Of a stretch of DNA of 64,000 nt, positions 8,584 through 17,000 are shown piece after piece; within the stretch, counting starts at the first letter, position 1; every line of letters starts with the position of its first letter. Source of the stretch: Anaerolineae bacterium (GTDB lineage Bacteria; Chloroflexota; Anaerolineae; 4572-78; J111); assembly GCA_022071955.1 (NCBI GenBank), contig JAJVIM010000039.1, positions 88,275-152,274 on the forward strand, written 5' to 3'. The position numbers and the translations under genes are program-made. Below the pieces are notes generated by a model. The model worked only from the letters and a program-made list of their open reading frames with translations, searched no databases and was not told the origin of the DNA.

Positions 8584-8877
8584 ATGACCGACAAAATAAA
8601 ACTTGTTTATGAAACGGCTGAAGATATGATCCATACTTTTCAGCAGGGGTCGGAGCAACTGGAAAAAACCCTCCAGACGATGCAGGGCGTGGCCGATTCT
8701 CTGGAAGGTGGAGCGCTGCTGGGGCGCGGCGGTGATGCCTTTGCCGACGCGATTCGCAGCAAACTGGTACCGGCTATTGCCCGGCTCGACCACAAATTCA
8801 AGGAACTGGCCGGCGATGTCCACAAGGCCATTGAATACATGCAACAGGCGGACAAAACTTCCGCCGGCAAGTTTTAG
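8584..8877 (+). CDS. WXG100-like protein with LLG in place of WxG
   Basis: 97 residues, predicted all-helical. The turn position holds L45-L46-G47 followed by RGGDAFADAI, aligning with WIGRGSEAFF of the preceding protein, so the Trp is replaced by Leu. Helix 1 (TAEDMIHTFQQGSEQLEKTLQ) and helix 2 (LVPAIARLDHKFKELAGDVHKAIEYM) have WXG100 spacing. It is the second gene of the operon, 38 bases downstream of the first, with AAGGAG upstream. It is likely a secreted partner or heterodimer subunit. Confidence 0.85.
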   Translation: MTDKIKLVYETAEDMIHTFQQGSEQLEKTLQTMQGVADSLEGGALLGRGGDAFADAIRSKLVPAIARLDHKFKELAGDVHKAIEYMQQADKTSAGKF

Positions 8878-8894
8878 GCTGAGGAGGAATAGCT

Positions 8895-9245
8895 ATGTTT
8901 GGTGCAATTAAACGCGCATTAATTCGTTTTGCCCGCAAGGTTGTGCAGGGGGTAATGTCTCAGCTAATGCAGCAGCTCAATATTGTGCAGGAACAGGCCA
9001 TGGCCCCCATGCGCCAGATGATTCAGCAGGTGATGGGCGGTGTTTGGGTTGGCGACGGCGCTAATGCTTTTGTCGAAGAGGTGTCGAGCCTGATGATCCC
9101 CGGCGTGGGTAAAGTGGCGGAACACATCACCACGATGCACAAAAACATCCAGCACGCCTGTGACGTGATTGATCAGGCCGATGCCAATGTGCAAAGCAAA
9201 GTTAATGGCCTGGCCGATATTTTTGGCGCAATTTATTCAGGTTAA
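8895..9245 (+). CDS. WXG100-family protein
   Basis: 116 residues. W51-V-G53 in GGVWVGDGANAFVEEV gives the WXG turn. Helices lie on both sides and a basic N-terminal extension (MFGAIKRALIRFARK) makes it longer than its neighbours. GAGGAGG precedes the ATG at good distance. It lies 17 bases after the previous gene, so the operon is tight. No YxxxD motif is present in the C-terminal tail. Function in this system is inferred from family and location. Confidence 0.88.
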   Translation: MFGAIKRALIRFARKVVQGVMSQLMQQLNIVQEQAMAPMRQMIQQVMGGVWVGDGANAFVEEVSSLMIPGVGKVAEHITTMHKNIQHACDVIDQADANVQSKVNGLADIFGAIYSG

Positions 9246-9287
9246 ACGACCACCCAACAAGCCGATAGTTAAATCAGGAGGAACCCC

Positions 9288-9584
9288 ATGGCAGATGAAG
9301 TTTATATGGAAATTCCCGCTGTACGCGGTATGGCCAAAAACTTTGGCAACATCAGCGAGATACTGAACGCAGTGGCCAAAGTGCTTGAAGGATTGTCGAT
9401 GATTCTTAAAACCACCGCATTTATTGGGTTGGTGGGCGGCTACGCGCTGGCGGCTTTTATTGATATGATCAAGCCTCACATTGAGCAGATGTCTCAAAAA
9501 TGCCAGGAATTAATGGATGATTTAAACAAGTCTGTTGATGCCTACGAGCGCGGCGACGCGCTGGGCGCGACCCGGTTTTATTGA
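9288..9584 (+). CDS. Small helical ESX-type protein with YxxxD tail
   Basis: 98 residues. It lacks WxG but has two helical halves separated by a hydrophobic turn (FIGLVGGYALAAFIDMI). Near the C-terminus is Y86-E-R-G-D90, which matches the YxxxD secretion signal of type VII substrates. It is the last gene of the four-gene operon, behind AGGAGG. The layout suggests that this protein supplies the export signal for a complex with one of its WXG100 neighbours, as in EsxA/EsxB-type pairs; this is inference. A terminator follows directly. Confidence 0.8.
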   Translation: MADEVYMEIPAVRGMAKNFGNISEILNAVAKVLEGLSMILKTTAFIGLVGGYALAAFIDMIKPHIEQMSQKCQELMDDLNKSVDAYERGDALGATRFY

Positions 9585-9593
9585 TAGCGGGCC

Positions 9594-9646
9594 AAAAAAA
9601 GAGGCGTTGGTTGCCGGTGCTGCTGGTGGCCAACGCCTCTGTTTTG
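9594..9646. terminator. Bidirectional terminator between the WXG100 operon and the pseudokinase gene
   Basis: An 11-bp stem (9600-9610 AGAGGCGTTGG with 9630-9640) separates two convergent genes. Seven A residues on the left (9594-9600) give a T run for the minus strand; a weaker TTTT follows on the plus strand. Confidence 0.85.
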
Positions 9647-9664
9647 TTGAGTAACGGGAAAAAT

Positions 9665-10759
9665 TTACACCACAAAATTGTACAGCGATACCGCCAGCGC
9701 CAGCACAAAGGCCACCGACAGCAAACCGGCCACAACCAGCATAATGGTGCGGGTATTGGGCCAGCGGCTCGGTTTTTCGGTGGGAATCTGGCCAAAATAA
9801 TCGAGCAATTGTTTGGCCAGCACCGTGGCATCAGGCTGGCGACGGGCCGGCTGCGGGTCAACGGCCTGCACAGCAATATCAGCCACCATTTTAACATCTT
9901 CAACCCGGGTCATGCGGGCCAGCCGGTTGCGCTGAATTTCGCGGTACACATCCACATCACTTTGTAATTTGTAATCAATTGCCGGTTCACCGACCAGCAG
10001 TTCGTACAGGGTCAGCCCCAGCCCGTACACGTCGGTAGCGTAATCCGGCCGGATTTTGGGGGCGTTGATCAGTTCCGGGGCGGTATAGGCCGGCAGCGCG
10101 GCAAACGGATACCAGTTGGTATTGAGGCTGGCCGCGTTGCTGATAAGGCCCAGATCAAACAGCAGCACTCGCGGCACATTGGGTTCGTCATCAAAACGAA
10201 CCAGCACGCCTTCGGGGCTGAGGCCAAAATGATACACGCCTTTGCTGTGCAAAAAAGCCAGCGCGTAGGCCAACCCCAGCACAATCCAGCACACGTGGTT
10301 AATCCACAACTGCGGGTTTTCGGTGATAACGTGGCGCAGCGGCTGCCCTTCGAGGTGTTCAAACAGGTAAAAATAGAGCAGGTGGCCTTGCAGCATAGTT
10401 TTGCCGTAGGCATCAATTTTTATCGATGTGCCGGTGTACGGGGGCAGCAGCGTGGGTAAATATTTGCTGGTTTTTTTGCTGAGCTGAACATCGCGTAAAA
10501 ATTCAGCTTCGCGTTTGAGCCGTTCCTTGTTTTCCGTGCCGGGATGGGCCACTTTGAGATACACCTTTTTCTTTTGGTGCGTGGCCTCGTACAGCACCGA
10601 CGAGCGCAGCACGATCACCGGCTTGATAATCTCGATGTCGCCCACCCACTCGCCGTAGCCCAAAATGCTGGGCGACATTTCCGCCGGGCAGTAGGTTTCC
10701 TGACAGTAAAGGTTGTTGTCTGGTGAGGTGCGTTCGCACAACAGGCACACTTGTTTCAT
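9665..10759 (-). CDS. Zinc-ribbon pseudokinase with C-terminal membrane anchor
   Basis: 364 residues from the ATG at 10759. The N-terminus has four cysteines (C5, C8, C19, C24) in a zinc-ribbon-like pattern. A protein-kinase fold follows: beta-3 lysine K69 (VYLKV), APE motif near 227-229 and DVYGLG near 243. The activation segment starts D202-L-G. The catalytic loop reads H177-F-G-L-S-P-E-G, so the catalytic Asp, the Lys and the Asn of HRDLKPEN are all missing. One helix (about 330-352) ends the protein with almost no tail. It lies between WXG100 genes and the EccC-type ATPase. A pseudokinase domain plus one membrane helix is the architecture of EssB/YukC of Firmicute type VII systems, so it may be a functional analogue. 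Confidence 0.8.
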   Translation of the reverse strand: MKQVCLLCERTSPDNNLYCQETYCPAEMSPSILGYGEWVGDIEIIKPVIVLRSSVLYEATHQKKKVYLKVAHPGTENKERLKREAEFLRDVQLSKKTSKYLPTLLPPYTGTSIKIDAYGKTMLQGHLLYFYLFEHLEGQPLRHVITENPQLWINHVCWIVLGLAYALAFLHSKGVYHFGLSPEGVLVRFDDEPNVPRVLLFDLGLISNAASLNTNWYPFAALPAYTAPELINAPKIRPDYATDVYGLGLTLYELLVGEPAIDYKLQSDVDVYREIQRNRLARMTRVEDVKMVADIAVQAVDPQPARRQPDATVLAKQLLDYFGQIPTEKPSRWPNTRTIMLVVAGLLSVAFVLALAVSLYNFVV

Positions 10760-10795
10760 TATTACCCCCAAATTGGCTGATTCGCTGGTGACATT

Positions 10796-10824
10796 ACACT
10801 ACCGTTATTTTGGGGGCGTGTCAA
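10796..10824 (-). promoter_or_regulatory. Possible promoter of the pseudokinase gene
   Basis: On the minus strand a perfect TTGACA (10819-10824) is followed after 17 bases by TAGTGT (10796-10801), which is a poor -10 box. The spacer contains a 13-base string, CGTTATTTTGGGG on the plus strand, that recurs in the palindrome arm at 19888-19900. Confidence 0.45.
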
Positions 10825-10877
10825 GTTAAAAAATAGTACTGTGAGTTTGGCGACTCCGCCTTTGTCCCCATCCCCCT

Positions 10878-10995
10878 ACCCCCTTCCCCAGGGAAGGGGG
10901 TATGAACGCGGTGCCGGGCTGGGCCGTATGCGGCCCAGCCCGGCACCGCGCCTGAAACGCCCCTCCCCATTTATGGGGAGGGGTTGGGGGAGGGG
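10878..10995 (+). repeat. Palindrome plus G-tract element A2
   Basis: Second copy of the element family. A left C/G hairpin at 10878-10901 is followed by a perfect 19-bp inverted repeat (10908-10926 with 10931-10949, loop TATG). The right hairpin pairs 10960-10970 with 10973-10983. Four G tracts (10975-10978, 10980-10983, 10986-10990, 10992-10995) on the coding strand have loops of only 1-2 bases. The eccC-like gene starts 31 bases later. Confidence 0.85.
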
Positions 10996-11025
10996 ACACA
11001 ATCCACGACAGGAGCAAAAGTTCGT

Positions 11026-14000
11026 ATGAACGAACCGATTTACATCGACCGCCCGCCGCGCATTCAGCCGGAACTCCCCTTTGACGAAATCGAAATCCCT
11101 GCGCCGCCGGAAAAACAGGAAGACGGCAACGCCCGGCTGGTGCAGGTGGCTCTGCCGCTGATGACCATCGTTGGTTATATTTTGGTGGGGTCGCTGGGCG
11201 GCGTGGGCCGCAACCCGCTCTTTATTTTGCCGATGGCGCTGTCTGTGCTGGCCTCGGTGGCCTATTCGTTTTACAGCTTCCGCAAAGAAAAGCAGAAGCT
11301 GGCCGAAATGGCGCAAGCCTATTCGGACCGGCTGGTCGAAATGACCAAAGAAATGAATATTTCGCACGATATGCAGCGCCGTTTTTACCGCTATAACTAC
11401 CCCGACCGGCTGACCACCTTTCGGCTGGTCAACAGTGCCCGCGTCGAGGCTGAAAAGGCCGAGCGCACCCTCCGCTCCGAGTCGCGGCTGTGGGAGCGCC
11501 GCACCGAAGATGACGACTTCGGTGTGATCCGGCTGGGGATGGGCACGCTGCCATCAACCGTCACTTACGCGCTGAGTCAGGTTGATAATTACGAAGACCC
11601 GCAGGTGCGCGAGGCGCTCAAGCTGCAGGATGACTCGCAATTTGTCACCGACATCCCGGTCATTATTTCGCTGCGCACGCCGCACGAGGACAAAAAAGAA
11701 GAGGACGAAGAAGCCAGCAGCGGCGATCAGGAAGAGAAACAAAAAGAGGAGGCCTGGGCCAGCCGCACCCCGGTGACTCACGCGCTGGGCATTGCCGGCG
11801 ACGCGCAGGCGGTGTACGCCTACGCCCGCTCGATGCTGGCCCATTACGTGGTTTTTCACGCGCCGGGCGACGCCAAACTGTACGTGCTGGCCGGCGGCCG
11901 CAAAGAGTGGGGCTGGACCGAAAACTTGCCCCACAGCCGCAAAGATGACCAGAGCCAGTACCTCTGCTTTACCGAGGATATCAAAGAAAGCGCCGAAGCC
12001 AACTTTTTTGCCGAGGACGAAGAAGGCGCGCTCGGCCAGTATCTGGAGGGCATCCGCAAAATTTTGGCCCAGCGCAAAATCCGCCTCTCCGAGCGCGATG
12101 AAAACGCCAGCGGGGCCGACCCAACTCTGCCGTTTTTGCTGATGGTGGTGGATTTGCTCGATGCCGGCGGCGACGACTCGCCGCTGAAAGAACTGGAGTC
12201 GGATGCGGCCATTTCGATTATGCTGGAAGAGGGCGCGCAGTTGGGCGCGGCGGTGGTTTTTTTAGTGCCGGAACGGAGCAAAGTGCCCGGCGGCTGTACC
12301 GCCGTCATCGAAATTGAGCGCACGACCCCGGCCACTAACAGTAAAATTGAGCAGGTGCAAAAGCTCCACTTTCGCTACGCCGAAGTTGGCGTCAACTCGT
12401 TCCGCTACGTAGGCCAGGCCGACGCCGTGGGCCGCCCGGAAGAGATGCTCTTTTTGTCCGGCCAGTTGGCCCAACTCCGCATCCGCGAAGGTTTTGGGGC
12501 TAACCTCAACCGGGCTGTGCCGTTTATGGATTTGATGGGTTACGGCTCGCTGAAGGAGTTGCACGACGACACCTGGGCCAAGTGGCAGGACAGCATCAAA
12601 CCCAAATATGGCAACTGGCTGCGCTGCAAAATCGGGATGATGGCCGGCAACAAGCCGCGGACAATGGTCTTTTCGGCCAAGCGCGATGGCGTGCACGGCA
12701 TGGTCGCCGGCAGCACCGGCTCCGGTAAATCCGAGCTGCTCATTTCGCTCATCAGCGGTATGGCCATCACCTACGACCCGACCGTGCTCAATTTTGTGCT
12801 GGTTGATTACAAAGGCGGCGGCGCGTTCAAAGGTTTTGACGAGCTGCCCCACTGCGTTGATATTGTTACCAACCTGGCCGCCGACGGTGTAACCCGCATG
12901 TTCACCGCCATCCAATCGGAGATGATGCGGCGGCAGGCGCTCAACGTGGAAACCGGCACCAAAAATATTGTCGATTACCGCCAAAAAGGGCTGCACCTCA
13001 CCCACCACCCCTACCCCTTTTTGTTTATCATCATCGATGAATTTGCCGAGATGATTGCCGACCGGGCCGAATTCAAAGGCCAGTTGGAGAGCATCACCCG
13101 CGTGGGCCGGGCGCAGGGCGTCTCGCTGATTTTGGCGGCGCAACGGCCCAGCGGCGTCACCGACCAGATGCGCTCCAACATCAAATTCCGCATCAGCCTG
13201 CGGGTGGAAACGCCCGGCGAAAGCCGCGAAATGCTGCGCCGCTCCGAGGCCGCGTTTCTGCCCAGCGACATCCCCGGCCGCGGCTATTTGCAGGTGGGCA
13301 ACGATGAAATCGAGCTGATGCAGGTGGCCTACACCGGCGATAAAGTCATCGACCCCAACCGCGGGCCGCAGGCGCCGGTTATCTGGCCGGAGCGCGGCGA
13401 CACCTACGACGCGTCCGCCGATCAGGAGCCGCCCGAACTGTACAAATACATCGTCACCATGCTCGATAAAATGTCTAAAGAGCACGGCATTGAAAAACAG
13501 CGCGCCCCGTGGCCCGATTTTCTGCCCAACCGGCTATCGCTGTCGGAACTGCTGGTCTCGCCGGACCAGACCATCCCGGCCATCACCTCCGCCGAATATC
13601 TGGCCGGCGTAGACAAAATTATGCTCGGGCAGGCCCACGACGAAACGCTGACCCTCAACCCGGCGGTTAACAAGTGGCTCAACGGTGAAAACGGCTGGCT
13701 GCCCCGGCTCGATTGGGAAAATTACGCCATGCGCCCGGTCGTGGGGCTGGTGGATAACCCCTACGCCGCCAAGCAACTGCCGCTGGTCATCGACCTGCCG
13801 CGCGGCCACGTAGCCCTGTTCGGCGCGTCTGGCTGGGGCAAAACATCGTTTATCCGCACGCTGGTGGTCAGTTTGGCCGCCAGCCACTCGCCCAACCACG
13901 TCCACATGTACCTGCTTGATTTGGGCGGGCGCAACCTGGGCGTGCTCGGCGAGCTGCCGCACGTGGGCGCGGTCATCATCCCCGATGCCGAAGGCTACGA

Positions 14001-17000
14001 GGAGCGGGTGGAGCAGCTTTTGCGCGAGCTGGATGACATTGTTGAGCAGCGCAAAACTATCCTCAATAACGCCGGCGTGCCGGACCTGTACAAATACAAC
14101 GATGCCAACCCCGCCGACCCGCTGCCGGCGATTCTGGTGGCCATTGACAATTTTGTTGAATTCCGCGAAACGTTTGGCGGCGACGGCGACGCCGATGTGG
14201 AAACCGTATTTGATAAATTTGTGGGACTGGCCCGGCAGGCCAAGCCCTACGGCATCCATTTTGTGATTACCGCCAACCAGTTGGGCATCCTCTCCAGCCA
14301 GTTACAGAGCCTCTTTACCGAGCGGCTAACGCTGAAGCTGGCCGATCCCACCGAATACCGCACCGTGGTGGGCGGGGCCGTGCCGGACATCGGCGATGTG
14401 CCGGGCCGGGGCTACGCCAAAATTGGCCACCTGCCGCTCAGTTTGCAGATTGCCCAGCCCATCGACCTGCGCCGCGACGGCGGCGAGGCCAACGAAACCC
14501 GCGAGTTGGAACAGTACGCCCAGAGCATGCAGGAATTTATCGCCAGCAGCGGCTACCAGTACCGCGCTCCGGTGCGGGTGGATGCCCTGCCGCGCTCGAT
14601 TTTATTCAAACAGATTCTGGCCCGCGATTTGGAGCTGGAAATCAACGAATCGTTTTTGCCGGAGTTGAAGCAGCGCGCCGCCCAACGCTGGGCCGATAGC
14701 CTCAACCCCGAGCTGGCCGACTGGCTCAAAGTGACCGTGGGCGTGGTTTCCGGCAACCGGCTGCGCGAAATGCATTTTGAGGCCAAAAAAGATGGCGTCC
14801 ACGGCATGATCGCCGGCGGCACCGGCTCCGGTAAATCGGAACTGCTGATGACGCTTATTGTTGGGCTGGCGCTCAATTACGACCCCAGCGTGCTCAATTT
14901 TGTGCTGGTCGATTACAAAGGCGGCGGCGCGTTCCAGCCGTTCCGCGACTTGCCCCACTGCGTTGATATTATCACCAACCTCAACAAATCGGCGGTCAAA
15001 CGCTTTTTCACGGCCATCAACGCCGAAATGCAGCGCCGCCAAAAACTCAACGCCGATACCGCCACCAAAGACATTGTGGAGTACCGGGCCAAAGGGCTGC
15101 ACCTGACCAACGAGCCATACCCGCACCTGTACATCATCATCGACGAGTACGCCGAGATGATCACCGACAACCCCGAATTTAAAGACGAACTGGACAGCAT
15201 CACCCGCGTGGGGCGGGCGCAGGGCGTCAACCTGCTGCTGGCCTCGCAGCGGCCCACCGGCGTGAGCGATCAAATGCGGGCCAACATCAAATTCCGCATC
15301 TGCCTGCGGGTGGAGCAGGTGGACACCAGCCGCGAAATGTTGCGCCGCTCCGACGCCGCCTTTCTGCCCAACGGCATGCCCGGCCGCGGCTACTTGCAGG
15401 TGGGCAATGAAAACATCGAATTAATTCAGATGGCCTACACCGGCGAAAATTACGAGTTCGCCGAGGTGCGCGAGGGCGGCCGCCAGCCCAAATTTTACGA
15501 TGTGGTGGTGGACCTGTGCAACGAACTGTTGCAGGGCGAGCGCCCGCGCACGCCGTGGCCGCCCTTCCTGCCCGCCAAAATGACCCTCTCCAGCCGGCTG
15601 GTGGAAGCCTATCTGGACAAGGAATACGAGCCGCTGCTGAGTTTGGGCCGCCACCTGCAACCCAACTGCCTCAACCCGTTTGTGCAGGACTGGCTCGGCG
15701 GCAAAATGGCCTGGCCCGGCGTCAACTGGCAGAAAACGGCCATGCGGGCCATCGTCGGCCTGGCCGACGACCCGTACAACGCCCGGCAAATGCCGCTGGT
15801 GGTCGATGTGACCAAAGGCCACGTGGTACTGTTTGGCGCGTCCGGCTGGGGTAAAACCACGTTTATGCGCACGCTGGTGGCCTCGCTGGCGGCTACCCAC
15901 TCGCCCGCCGAGTTTCACGCCCACGTGCTGGATTTGGGCGGGCGTAATCTGGAAGTGCTGCGCGCCCTGCCGCAGGTCGGCACCATTATTATGCCGGACG
16001 AGCGCGGCTACGAGGAGCGGGTGCAGCAAATTCTGCGCGAGCTGAACGATATTGTTGACGCCCGCAAGCGCCTGTTCAGCGAGGCCGGCGTCAGTACGCT
16101 ATACGAGTACAACATCAGCCACCCCGAAAAGATTGAGCCGGCGATTTTGGTCGTCATCGACAACTTTGCCGAGTTCATTGAAACCTTCGGCGACGAGTCC
16201 AAAAAAGACAGCGAGGACAACCAGCTTGAGGCCTTTATCTTTTTGGTGCGGCAGGCCAAAGCCTACGGCGTCCATTTTGTTATTTCGATTGGCCGGCTCA
16301 ACGAGCTGTCGAGCAAATTGTACAGCCTCTTCACCGAGCGGCTAACCCTGCGCCTGTCCGATGGCGGCGACTACCGCTCGATTGTCGGCGGGCACGTGGC
16401 CGAAATCGATGAAATTCCGGGCCGGGGCTACGTCAAAGCCGGCCGCCAGCCGCTCGAATTTCAGGTGGCTTTCCCCACTGGCGCGGTTGACGACCAGGGC
16501 CAGCTCAAAGGCGAAATCCCGCAACTGCGCGAACTGGGCCGGTTGATGCACGAGTTGGGTAAAGACGCCTGGCAGGGCCGCGAACCGCTGCGCATCGACG
16601 CGTTGCCCAAGTCGTCCTCGTACCGGCAGGTGCTGGCCGAACTGTTTGGCATCAGCGCCGAAACCGATTTTTTGGACGGGCTGAAAAACGCCATCGCCGC
16701 CAAATGGGCCGACACCGGCTCGGCCAACGGCGCGGACTGGCTGGAAGGTGTGCTGGGCATCACCTCCGGCAACCGCAAACGGACGCTGCACCTCAGCGCC
16801 AAAACCGATGGCGTGCACGGCATGATTGCCGGCGGCACCGGCTCCGGTAAATCGGAGCTGCTGATGACGCTCATCGTTGGGCTGGCGGCCTACCAGTCGC
16901 CCGATATTCTCAATTTTGTGCTGGTCGATTACAAAGGCGGCGGCGCGTTTGTGCCGTTCCGCAAACTGCCTCACTGCGTCGATATTGTGACCAACCTCAA

